Below, in pieces: positions 27,405-36,089 of a stretch of 42,739 bases of DNA. The translations under genes were made by a program, and so were the position numbers. The notes beneath the pieces are model-generated. The model was not told where the DNA came from, ran no database searches, and saw only the letters and a list, made by a program, of their open reading frames with translations. The stretch comes from Rhodanobacter sp. (GTDB lineage: Bacteria; Pseudomonadota; Gammaproteobacteria; Xanthomonadales; Rhodanobacteraceae): contig SCRF01000040.1 in assembly GCA_004322005.1 (NCBI GenBank), positions 1 through 42,739 of the forward strand. Direction: 5' to 3'. How positions within the stretch are numbered: position 1 is the first letter of the stretch; the number at the start of each line of letters is the position of its first letter.

Positions 27405-27791
27405 ATGCGCATTGCCAAGCACGACATACCCGTCCGAATAAATGTTCCAGGTGCGGTCGCTCGCCAAAAGACCGACTTCGGCGACACCGCTGGATACGGC
27501 ACGATCAGCGGCGAGTACTTTTCCCTTGGCAGCGGTACCGACATCGCGCCGCTCCTCAAGGGACTGGAAAACGACCTTTGCCAATCCCCGCATTGGGGCT
27601 ATGTGCTGCAGGGTGAGCTCACCGTTACCTATGCTGACGGCAAAAACGAAAAGATCGTCGGCGGCGACCTGTTCTACTGGCCACCGGGGCACACCGTCAA
27701 AGTCGGCCAGGATGCCGAGGTCATCCTGTTCAGCCCACAGCACGAGCACAGTAAGGTGATCGACCACATGCTGAGCAAGATGACTGGCTAA
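27405..27791 (+). CDS. Cupin-domain protein
   Basis: A 128-residue single-domain cupin. Cupin motif 1 is around HWGYVLQGELTVTYADGKNE and motif 2 around GGDLFYWPPGHTVKVGQDAE. One of the usual metal histidines of motif 1 is replaced or shifted (SPHWGYVLQG), so metal binding is not certain. ACGGAGTAA precedes the start. It follows the tautomerase by 53 bases and is probably co-transcribed. Function is unknown beyond the fold. Confidence 0.85.
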   Translation: MRIAKHDIPVRINVPGAVARQKTDFGDTAGYGTISGEYFSLGSGTDIAPLLKGLENDLCQSPHWGYVLQGELTVTYADGKNEKIVGGDLFYWPPGHTVKVGQDAEVILFSPQHEHSKVIDHMLSKMTG

Positions 27792-27833
27792 TCGTGAAAC
27801 TGTGAAACTGGGACGGAGGCTTGGGAAACCTCG

Positions 27834-27983
27834 GGGACGGAGGAAGTTAAATCACCACCGGCTCTGCCGGTGGTGATTTAACTCGGTAGATGAAGGGCCG
27901 GTCTGGACTTAACTTCCTCCGTCCCGATTTCTGCTCCGTTTTTGTGCCCCCGTTTTGCGCAGACATTTAACCTCCTCCGTCCC
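27834..27983. repeat. Cluster of three 17-bp motifs (copies 2-4) around a perfect hairpin
   Basis: Copy 2 (27834-27850, plus), copy 3 (27909-27925, minus) and copy 4 (27967-27983, minus, one mismatch) follow the cupin gene. A shortened GGGACGGAGG lies at 27810-27819. Copies 2 and 3 face each other across an 18-bp perfect stem. After copy 4 the truncated metalloprotease frame begins at once. Confidence 0.75.
27845..27883 (+). terminator. 18-bp perfect hairpin after the cupin gene
   Basis: AGTTAAATCACCACCGGC (27845-27862), loop TCT, and its exact complement (27866-27883). The lower stem is A/T-rich and the top G/C-rich, so it could end transcripts from both sides. Its first bases are the end of a 17-bp motif copy, so it may have arisen with that repeat. 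Confidence 0.6.
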
Positions 27984-28952
27984 GGTTTTCGAAAAATTTG
28001 GCATCACGGTCTTCCCTCAAACGCCCGTTGCCATCAACGGCACAAGTCATCAGCTTTTGGCGTGGTCTAATATAACGAGCTCGCCGACAACACAAGCGGA
28101 TGCATCATTATCTACCGATGCTTATGCTGCATCCGTTGCAGCGGCTACAGGAGGCGATGTGTTTATTCCAGTTCAAGCTACCACCCCGCCCGCTATTATC
28201 GCGCAAGGGCCTGTGGCGCATGCTATTGGTATCTGCAGTGTGATCGATACGAGTACGCAGTCGAAGATGCCTGACTTCAGTCCATTTCCAACTACACAGG
28301 CACAAATTTATTTTAGCGATTTGGATATTCAGAAGGCGCAGATACAGGTTATAAGTAGCCCCCAACATGGGGCTCTTGTTCCCGGGCTACACAGGGATAA
28401 CATGCCATACCCTTCTTCGGATTGGGATGGGGCAGCTTACCATCCAGATGCGGGCTATACTGGATATGACAAATTCTCGATGCGAGTGAGTGATGGAAAG
28501 TACAGCATTGTCATTTATTATAATTTGCAGATCTTCGACGGACTTCCTTACGCGAATGCAGCAAACCAAGATCCATGGTGCATTGGGCAAAATTTTAAAA
28601 TATCTTCCATCGCCACAGGATTAAGCTCGATTGCACAGGAAGATTTGACCGGAGCCCAGATCAGGTACGCGAACCTGCCTGGCATGGCCCTCGGCCAAGA
28701 GGAGAGCGGGACGCACAGCGTTGTCATTACGCTGGATGAGACCGCATCGGGATACGGATGGTTTATCGACGCGACACCGGCCGACAACACCGAATTCCTG
28801 CCCACCTCCAACCCCAACGAATGGATCGCCAAGGCTGACAGCGCCGCCGCCGGCAAGATGGATATGCTTTCCGTCCTGCTGCATGAGTACGGCCACGCAC
28901 TCGGGCTGGATCACAGCCTCGACAGGCACGATTTCATGGCGCCGCGAAAACT
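27984..28952 (+). pseudogene. Internal fragment of a large matrixin-like metalloprotease/adhesin
   Basis: The frame has no proper start and is joined at both ends to the 17-bp motif. It reads a cadherin-like piece (AAYHPDAGYTGYDKFSMRVS) and then SVVITLDETASGYGWFIDAT. The zinc motif HEYGHALGLDH (28883-28915) follows in LLHEYGHALGLDHSLDRHDF. HExxHxxGxxH with the following H.FMA is that of matrixin/serralysin-type zincins found at the C-terminus of giant repeat proteins. Secretion signals and the rest are absent. The first 600 bases are visibly AT-richer than the last 300, so the fragment itself is a mosaic or has mixed codon use. Confidence 0.75.
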
Positions 28953-28969
28953 GGGACGGAGGAAGTTAA
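28953..28969 (+). repeat. 17-bp motif copy 5 at the 3' break of the metalloprotease fragment
   Basis: The protease similarity ends at FMA, about ten bases before this copy. AAAACT precedes the motif as in other copies (AAACTGGGACGG). Confidence 0.7.
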
Positions 28970-28992
28970 ATCCCTCCTTTGGGAAACGGGGT

Positions 28993-29040
28993 CAGGTTCA
29001 CTTACCTTACGCCATCGCCAGCACTTTGGGCAAAACCGCG
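28993..29040 (-). pseudogene. 3'-end scrap of a third NadS-like antitoxin gene
   Basis: The 21 bases CAGGTTCACTTACCTTACGCC at 28993-29013 are identical to 32574-32594, the 3' end of the intact NadS copy. The next 27 bases remain similar. On the minus strand they code PKVLAMA and a TAA stop, like RKVLAAA in the intact genes. Nothing more of the gene is left; the next 17-bp motif copy stands at 29050. Confidence 0.5.
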
Positions 29041-29049
29041 GGCAAAACC

Positions 29050-29066
29050 GGGACGGAGGAAGTTAA
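29050..29066 (+). repeat. 17-bp motif copy 6
   Basis: It reads GGGACGGAGGAAGTTAA exactly, between the antitoxin scrap and the PAS-GGDEF gene. From here to 29276 there is no supported gene; short mirrored pieces (GAGTGCGGAGTCGAC and GCGCACTCTGACTC) look like another interspersed repeat. Confidence 0.7.
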
Positions 29067-29276
29067 ACCCGCCAGCAGCCAGATCCGAAAAACAGAGTGC
29101 GGAGTCGACTTTTCGCAGCGGGTACCCCGAGAAAGCGCACTCTGACTCCTGCTCTTCTTGTGCGGGGCCTTGAAGCCGCCGACTTGGCGGCGCCCGATGG
29201 ACTGCATCGTCCTGGCCCAGGCCTCACGCTCTGGGGCTGGACAGGACGATACGGCGTCGGTGAGCATGAACGACAA

Positions 29277-30935
29277 ATGCCCGTCCCTTCCGCGCCCCCC
29301 GAAGAACTGCTGCAGCTGCTGCCCGAGGCGGTGGTGCAAACGGACGCGCTGTGGGTTATCACCTACCTGAATCCAGCCTGGCACAAGCTCACGGGCCATT
29401 CGCTGGATGGGGCGCTCGGCCGGTCATTGCTTGACTTCGTGCATCCCGACGACACGGGAACCTTGAGATCGGGCATGCCGGTGTTCCGGCTGCGCCTGGC
29501 CAACGCGGACTATCGCTGGATGCGTCTGCAGCTGCAGCCGAAGACGGACGCAGCGGATCGAGTGATCAGTCGCCAGGGTGTCCTGATCGAGATCACCGAG
29601 CTCACCGAACACGTACTGATGGAGGTCCGCCAGCGCTTCCTGCGGCTGCTGGAGACTATCGACGGTGTCGTTTGGGAAGCAGAGCTCGGCGTGGGCAATA
29701 CGTTCCTGAGCCCACAGGTCGAGCGCCTTTTCGGCTACACGGTGGAAGAGTGGCGGGCCGACCCGGGTTTCTGGCGGGCGCATGTGCATCCCGATGACCT
29801 GCCGGAAGCGCTGGTCATTGACGATGCCGCGTACCACGCAACGCACAGTTATGCGTACGAGATGAGTTACCGGTTGATGGCCAAATCCGGCAAGGTCGTA
29901 TGGGTGCGCGACCTGTGTCGCGTGGATGTCGACAAGGGTCGCCCGAATCGCATGATCGGCCTGATGATCGACGTGACCCGGCAAAAAGACACCGAACTCG
30001 AGCTGGTGCAATCCGACAACCGCTACGCACTCGCCACCCGCGGATCCAATGACGGCATCTGGGACTGGAACCTGCAAACGGGCGTCCTGCATGTGTCCCA
30101 GCGCTTCCATGAGATTGTCGGGCTGGGCGACGCCGGCAACCTGCATGAGGACGGCTGGTACTTTCTGCAACAGCTCATCGATCCCGATGACCATGAGCGC
30201 GTGCAGACGGCGTACCGCAGGCACCTGGCGGGCCACCGCCCGAACTTTTCCGTCGATTTTCGCGCTCGTCATGCATCGGGGCGACTGGTGTGGCTCAATT
30301 GGCGCGGGGTCGCCCAATTCGAAAACGGCGTTGCCGTGCGGATGGCCGGGTCACTGAGCGATCTGGCGGAACGCGGCAGCTCGTACGACGCCTTGACCAA
30401 CCTGCCCGGCCGCCCGTTGTTTCGCGATCGCCTCGAGCACGCCATCGCGCTGCATCAGGACGGTGCTTCGAAACGTGGTGACGCGTCGACACAAGGCGAC
30501 ACCACCATGTTCGCAGTGCTGCTGCTGGACCTCAATCAGTTCAAGGCAGTCAATGACACCCTTGGACACCATGTGGGTGACCAACTGTTGCAGCAGGTTG
30601 CACGCCGGCTTGAATCCTGCGTACGGGCTGTTGATCTTGTCGCCCGCATGAGTGGCGATGAGTTCAACGTGCTGCTTGAGTGTGTCGATCAAGCTGGTGC
30701 AACCGATCGGGCCCGACAGATTGCCGCCGCCCTCGCGGCCCCCTATCAGATCGGCACGCACACCGTGACCTGCGGCGCGAGCATCGGGGTGGTCAGCAGC
30801 CAGGCCGGCTTCGCGACCACCGATGACTACCTGCGCGCCGCAGACGCCGCGATGTACCAGGCCAAGAGCAAGGCATGGGGCGTGTGCGTTTTTCCGGGGA
30901 ATGGGGACACAAAAAGAGAGGGCAAGTTCATTTGA
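29277..30935 (+). CDS. PAS-PAS-PAS-GGDEF signalling protein
   Basis: A 552-residue cytosolic protein if started at 29277 (MPVPSAPPEELLQLLPEAVV); an upstream in-frame extension is not PAS-like. Three PAS/PAC units follow: about residues 10-130, 140-265 (VERLFGYTVEEWRADPGFWR) and 275-390 (RFHEIVGLGDAGNLHEDGWY). A GGDEF domain covers residues 400-540 (YDALTNLPGRPLFRDRLEHA, LLDLNQFKAVNDTLGHHVGD). The signature loop is SGDEF (VARMSGDEFNVLL) rather than GGDEF, and no EAL domain follows. It may be a weak or inactive diguanylate cyclase or a GTP-binding sensor. The last ten residues run into repeat-like DNA, so the C-terminus may have been replaced. Confidence 0.88.
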   Translation: MPVPSAPPEELLQLLPEAVVQTDALWVITYLNPAWHKLTGHSLDGALGRSLLDFVHPDDTGTLRSGMPVFRLRLANADYRWMRLQLQPKTDAADRVISRQGVLIEITELTEHVLMEVRQRFLRLLETIDGVVWEAELGVGNTFLSPQVERLFGYTVEEWRADPGFWRAHVHPDDLPEALVIDDAAYHATHSYAYEMSYRLMAKSGKVVWVRDLCRVDVDKGRPNRMIGLMIDVTRQKDTELELVQSDNRYALATRGSNDGIWDWNLQTGVLHVSQRFHEIVGLGDAGNLHEDGWYFLQQLIDPDDHERVQTAYRRHLAGHRPNFSVDFRARHASGRLVWLNWRGVAQFENGVAVRMAGSLSDLAERGSSYDALTNLPGRPLFRDRLEHAIALHQDGASKRGDASTQGDTTMFAVLLLDLNQFKAVNDTLGHHVGDQLLQQVARRLESCVRAVDLVARMSGDEFNVLLECVDQAGATDRARQIAAALAAPYQIGTHTVTCGASIGVVSSQAGFATTDDYLRAADAAMYQAKSKAWGVCVFPGNGDTKREGKFI

Positions 30936-30948
30936 TGAACTGTCGAAC

Positions 30949-31007
30949 AGGGACAATTCCAGCACTTAACTTCCTCCGTCCCCTTTTTTGGCCCCAAAAT
31001 TGTCCCT
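30949..31007. repeat. Inverted repeat enclosing 17-bp motif copy 7
   Basis: AGGGACAATT (30949-30958) and AATTGTCCCT (30998-31007) flank the minus-orientation motif TTAACTTCCTCCGTCCC at 30966-30982. T-rich runs follow (31013-31025). At 31032-31054 a piece similar to GTCGGCGAAATGGTGACCCC at 21970-22000 occurs. Confidence 0.65.
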
Positions 31008-31065
31008 GACACCTTTTTTCTTTTTTACATCGGTGGCGAAATGGTGACCCTGTTTTCAACTTAAC

Positions 31066-32520
31066 TTAATGAGTTTTGGTTAAAGGCTCAAGACAAGCAA
31101 GCCTGCGCTTAAAGTTGACATACACATTAAAGTCCCGTAATGCAGCCACGCCTAACACATAGCTATACGGTGCATGATTATCGGGATACACGCGGATTTT
31201 CAGGTGGTGGGCAAGTCTACCTTCGCCAAGGGTAGTGGACTGTTCAAAATAGCGTGTCTTGAAAATTCCGACTACATCGTATTGGGTGCTCACCGAGTAG
31301 CCGTTCGCTACGGCTGTTGTCTGCGCAGATGCCGTACCAGAAAGATAGGTGTTATTACCTGTATCCAGCATAATGTTTCTCATGATCCCATCAACGGGAT
31401 AACGAAATACAAGCCCATAGCCGCCCATAGGACTAGACGCAATTTGCAGAGGCTCATTACATGAGTTCGGTCGGCTTATGGCATTAAGCACCAAGTGCCT
31501 CTGAGTAAGGAGTAACGATCTCATCTTGCTAAGTACATTCATGCCTAAAATGTCAATATGCCCCCCGATTGCAACGGGAACACCTTCCAAATGAATGGCC
31601 TTTCCCATACTTTCAAGGGTCATTTTTTTCACGAGCCCCAGATGCGCCTCGTTCTCGGGGTTCGCTACCTGACTGGACAAACGAGGGTCGCGGGCTACCC
31701 TGTCAAGGCCTACTAAGTAAGGGCTGGAATTGACGGCGATGCCAAGCCGTTTTGCGACAGCAACTCGAAATATACTTATACTACTTCCGCTGTCCAGAAC
31801 TACATCCTTTGGTGACCCGTTGATCTCTATCTTGATGACATAGAAAATGGGGGAATCATCATAACGATGATCATTTTTAGTGGAATTTGCAATTCGTTTA
31901 TTGAAAAAATCTGGGGGAGTAACCCTTTCCAGGATAACCTCATTCTGAGATGAGGCCTTGTAAATCCTTGGGAAATCTGTAAATTTGCCGAAATCAATAT
32001 TTTCTAATCCGGCAACCACGAAACTTACCGATCCAAACACTTTTCGGAATTCGGGCGTCACTCTTCTTTTTGTTTCAAGCGCTGCTGAAGCCCAGTCAGA
32101 AATGTCCCCTTGGATGTTATAATTGCCAGCCAATAATTCGCCACATAATGTTGCCATTACTGGATTGGTGTGCGTGCCATTTTTTTTCAGGCTGCTATCC
32201 AGACATCGCCTTGCGTACAAGGATGACCGTTTCAAGTCAAACAAGGTTCGGTAATAGGCAGCGTTCGCGTAGCCTCTTGTGAGCGGAAAAAGGTCACTCT
32301 TCAGAATCAAACTCAAGGCGGCTACATCACCCGCTTTCATGGCCTTTGTTATGCCATGGCCATCATCTACGATCGCTGTCTTAGGCGGCAACGGATTCTG
32401 AAGAAGTTGACCATTTGCGACAACAGGCATGCACGTGATAAAGCAGAAGCTTAGATAGAAAGCAACGTACAACAAAGAAATATAACCGCTTGCTGTACGT
32501 TGAATTGTGGTATGTGTCAT
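31066..32520 (-). CDS. Exported protein with two retropepsin-like aspartic protease domains
   Basis: A 484-residue protein if started at the ATG at 32520; a TTG start 15 bases upstream is less likely. A hydrophobic segment (ISLLYVAFYLSFCFITC, residues 14-30) looks like a signal peptide or anchor. Residues 60-180 are helical and TPR-like. Domain 1 has VVLDSGSSISIF (Asp243-Ser-Gly) and the matching hydrophobic-Gly DILGMNVLSKM. Domain 2 has NIMLDTGNNTYLSG (Asp386-Thr-Gly) and YVLGVAALRDFNVYVNF. This is the D-[ST]-G plus [IV]LG pattern of clan AA proteases, twice, so a single chain could form the two-fold active site. The gene is clearly AT-richer than its surroundings, suggesting transfer. Substrate is unknown. 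Confidence 0.8.
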   Translation of the reverse strand: MTHTTIQRTASGYISLLYVAFYLSFCFITCMPVVANGQLLQNPLPPKTAIVDDGHGITKAMKAGDVAALSLILKSDLFPLTRGYANAAYYRTLFDLKRSSLYARRCLDSSLKKNGTHTNPVMATLCGELLAGNYNIQGDISDWASAALETKRRVTPEFRKVFGSVSFVVAGLENIDFGKFTDFPRIYKASSQNEVILERVTPPDFFNKRIANSTKNDHRYDDSPIFYVIKIEINGSPKDVVLDSGSSISIFRVAVAKRLGIAVNSSPYLVGLDRVARDPRLSSQVANPENEAHLGLVKKMTLESMGKAIHLEGVPVAIGGHIDILGMNVLSKMRSLLLTQRHLVLNAISRPNSCNEPLQIASSPMGGYGLVFRYPVDGIMRNIMLDTGNNTYLSGTASAQTTAVANGYSVSTQYDVVGIFKTRYFEQSTTLGEGRLAHHLKIRVYPDNHAPYSYVLGVAALRDFNVYVNFKRRLACLEPLTKTH

Positions 32521-32587
32521 AGAAATTATTCCCAAAAAATGCCCGTCAGGGCGGTTTCAAGGTCCACGTGCAACAGGTTCACTTACC

Positions 32588-32899
32588 TTACGCCGCCGCC
32601 AACACCTTGCGCACCGTCTTCGGCGCCGTCACAGCAACCTTCAGCAACGCCTTGGCAGCCCCGCTCGGCTCGCGCCGCCCCTGCTCCCAGTCCTGCAGCG
32701 TACGAACGGACACACCAAGCATCTCAGCGAAATCAGCCTGTGACTGACCAAGCTTGATCCGGGCTTCTGTGGCCTGGCTCACCTGCACGGTGAACTTGCG
32801 CCCGCCACCTGCCTTGACCTCGCGGATCGCTTCGAGCACTTCGGCCCCGATGTCGCGCTTGGCATCGCGCTCGAGGATTTCCTTGCTCAGCTTCTTCAT
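32588..32899 (-). CDS. NadS-like antitoxin/HTH protein, second (orphan) copy
   Basis: A 103-residue XRE-type HTH protein (MKKLSKEILERDAKRDIGAE, ARIKLGQSQADFAEMLGVSV, RTLQDWEQGRREPSG). It differs from the copy at 33551-33862 at only four residues (10, 28, 59, 91), while the DNA shows a few dozen differences, mostly at third codon positions. Proteins of this kind are antitoxins for RelE-type toxins. No toxin gene precedes this copy; a truncated HTH gene does. It may still bind the same operator or neutralise the neighbouring toxin. Its stop runs into a GTGAACCTG repeat piece. Confidence 0.85.
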   Translation of the reverse strand: MKKLSKEILERDAKRDIGAEVLEAIREVKAGGGRKFTVQVSQATEARIKLGQSQADFAEMLGVSVRTLQDWEQGRREPSGAAKALLKVAVTAPKTVRKVLAAA

Positions 32900-32938
32900 G
32901 GCCTCACCCATCTTCAACAAGTTCAACCGGACTGCGCC

Positions 32939-33109
32939 CTACGCCGCCTGGATCACAAACTCACTCGCCTTGACCACCGGCCGCACGGTGCGCAGGTCAC
33001 GCTGCATCTCGACCAAGCCGTAGCGCTCCATCGTCTTGAGCGTACGCGACAAGTTGCTCGGCGCCCGCCCGGTGAACTCGGCCAGTTGGGTCAACGACTC
33101 CGGCTTCGA
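32939..33109 (-). pseudogene. 5'-truncated copy of the MarR-like HTH gene
   Basis: The 56 residues SKPESLTQLAEFTGRAPSNL, SRTLKTMERYGLVEMQRDLR, TVRPVVKASEFVIQAA and a stop repeat residues 62-116 of the intact gene at 33143-33493 with three changes. Similarity ends at the codon for KPES, and a 17-bp motif copy starts nine bases away at 33118. The first half of the gene is missing, so this is a pseudogene or a bare HTH fragment. Confidence 0.85.
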
Positions 33110-33117
33110 CCGAAGCT

Positions 33118-33134
33118 GGGACGGAGGAAGTTAA
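33118..33134 (+). repeat. 17-bp motif copy 8 at the duplication junction
   Basis: It reads GGGACGGAGGAAGTTAA exactly, between the truncated and the intact copy of the MarR-like gene. GAAGCT precedes it, close to the AAACT before other copies. Confidence 0.75.
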
Positions 33135-33142
33135 ACTCCACC

Positions 33143-33493
33143 TCATACCGCCCGAATCACAAACTCGCTCGCCTTGGCCACCGGCCGCACGGTGCGAAGG
33201 TCACGCTGCATCTCGACCAGGCCATAGCGCTCCATGGTTTTCAGGGTACGCGACAGATTGCTTGGCGCACGTCCGGTGAACTCGGCCAGCTGGGTCAAGG
33301 ATTCGGGCTTCTGCTCCCTGATCACGCGCAGCAACGCACGGTTGTCGTCGGACAGCACCTCGGCCAGCAAGCGCATGGAAGTGAACCAGACCTTCGGCTC
33401 ATCGGCGCGTGGCCGATGGTCGCCGCGCGCAATGTCCAGCGCGCGGGCGCGAATGGCCTGCTGGGATGCGATGCCAATGACCATTTTCTTCAT
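33143..33493 (-). CDS. MarR-like winged HTH protein (HVO_A0114-type)
   Basis: A 116-residue protein starting at 33493, with a strong AGGAGGAAG ribosome-binding site. Residues 32-60 (EPKVWFTSMRLLAEVLSDDN) and the HTH at 64-95 (SLTQLAEFTGRAPSNLSRTL, KTMERYGLVEM) resemble the putative DNA-binding proteins of HVO_A0114 type, which often occur as regulators or antitoxins beside small toxins. It follows the antitoxin gene by 57 bases on the same strand, as the third gene of the toxin-antitoxin unit. Whether it neutralises or represses is not known. Confidence 0.8.
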   Translation of the reverse strand: MKKMVIGIASQQAIRARALDIARGDHRPRADEPKVWFTSMRLLAEVLSDDNRALLRVIREQKPESLTQLAEFTGRAPSNLSRTLKTMERYGLVEMQRDLRTVRPVAKASEFVIRAV

Positions 33494-33550
33494 GACGCCA
33501 CTTCCTCCTAGTACGCGATCCACCTGGATAACGGAGGCACAGCCCCTCAA

Positions 33551-33862
33551 TCAAGCAGCCGCCAACACTTTTCGCACCGTCTTCGGCGCCGCCACGGCAA
33601 CCTTCAACAACGCCTTCGCCGCCCCACTCGGCTCGCGCCGCCCCTGCTCCCAATCCTGCAACGTCCGCACGGACACACCCAGCATCGCGGCGAAGTCCGC
33701 CTGCGACTGCCCCAGCTTGATCCGGGCCTCAGTGGCCTGGCTTACCTGCACGGTGAACTTGCGTCCACCACCTGCCTTGATCTCGCGGATCGCTTCGAGC
33801 ACTTCGGCACCGATGTCGCGCTTGGCATCGCGGGCGAGAATCTCTTTGCTCAACTTTTTCAT
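33551..33862 (-). CDS. NadS-like HTH antitoxin
   Basis: A 103-residue protein with a lysine-rich N-terminus (MKKLSKEILARDAKRDIGAE) and a C-terminal XRE-type HTH (LGQSQADFAAMLGVSVRTLQ, DWEQGRREPSG). Such proteins bind and neutralise RelE/HigB-type toxins and repress the operon. The start overlaps the toxin stop by four bases (ATGA), typical for toxin-first type II systems. A near-identical second copy lies at 32588-32899. Confidence 0.9.
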   Translation of the reverse strand: MKKLSKEILARDAKRDIGAEVLEAIREIKAGGGRKFTVQVSQATEARIKLGQSQADFAAMLGVSVRTLQDWEQGRREPSGAAKALLKVAVAAPKTVRKVLAAA

Positions 33863-34173
33863 GACTTCACCATATGGTCTTTGATCAGCCGTATGACGTG
33901 CGCCGGCAGATTTTCCTTTCGGTTCTTGGCATAAATTGCCAGCAACCAGATCTGCCCAGCCTGAGTGACCTCGTAATAGATCACCCGCACGCCGCCACGC
34001 TTGCCCTTGTCTGCCGCACCCCAGCGCATCTTGCGACAGCCGCCGGCGCCCGGAATCAGATCACCCGCATCGACATGTTGGGACAGGTACCACTGCATAG
34101 CGGCGTACTCATCCTCCGCGAGGTAGTCGTACACGTACTTTGCAAACACAGATGATTCGATGAATTCGTGCAT
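33859..34173 (-). CDS. RelE/HigB-family toxin
   Basis: A 104-residue protein started at 34173 (MHEFIESSVFAKYVYDYLAE) with AAAGGAG upstream. The RelE fold is seen in DEYAAMQWYLSQHVDAGDLI, GCRKMRWGAADKGKRGGVRV, IYYEVTQAGQIWLLAIYAKN. The basic K/R cluster and following strands fit ribosome-dependent mRNA interferases. It is the first gene of a unit toxin, antitoxin, MarR-like gene. The promoter lies in a palindrome upstream. No missing key residue is obvious, so it is probably active. Confidence 0.9.
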   Translation of the reverse strand: MHEFIESSVFAKYVYDYLAEDEYAAMQWYLSQHVDAGDLIPGAGGCRKMRWGAADKGKRGGVRVIYYEVTQAGQIWLLAIYAKNRKENLPAHVIRLIKDHMVKS

Positions 34174-34198
34174 GGCAGACTCCTTTCCGCGCTCGGCG

Positions 34199-34227
34199 AG
34201 CATACGGCATTGCCGTATGATCGGCAA
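34199..34227 (-). promoter_or_regulatory. Toxin-antitoxin promoter with a palindromic operator
   Basis: On the minus strand TTGCCG (34227-34222), a 17-base spacer and TATGCT (34204-34199) form a promoter 26 bases before the toxin ATG. The palindrome CATACGGC-ATT-GCCGTATG (34201-34219) fills the spacer and touches the -10 box. A toxin-antitoxin complex bound there would block RNA polymerase. Confidence 0.7.
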
Positions 34228-34236
34228 GATGACCGT

Positions 34237-35907
<1,671 letters not shown>

Positions 35908-36089
35908 GGAGGAATCCTGTCGGTACGGCAAGGCATGATGAAACCTGATTATGCGGCGCCGATCCGGTCACCGCCATGCGGCATCGACCCCATCGTGACA
36001 GCACCGGTACCGATTGACCCGGCTCAGACAGTGGCAGAGACTATCGCTGGGGAATCCGGGAGCCGTCGCCAATCACAGCGGGGGTTGCC

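Noticed and set aside
27955-27990. A TTG start for the metalloprotease frame inside the 17-bp motif region
   Set aside because: The leading residues come from repeat DNA and there is no ribosome-binding site or signal peptide, so it is treated as a fragment.
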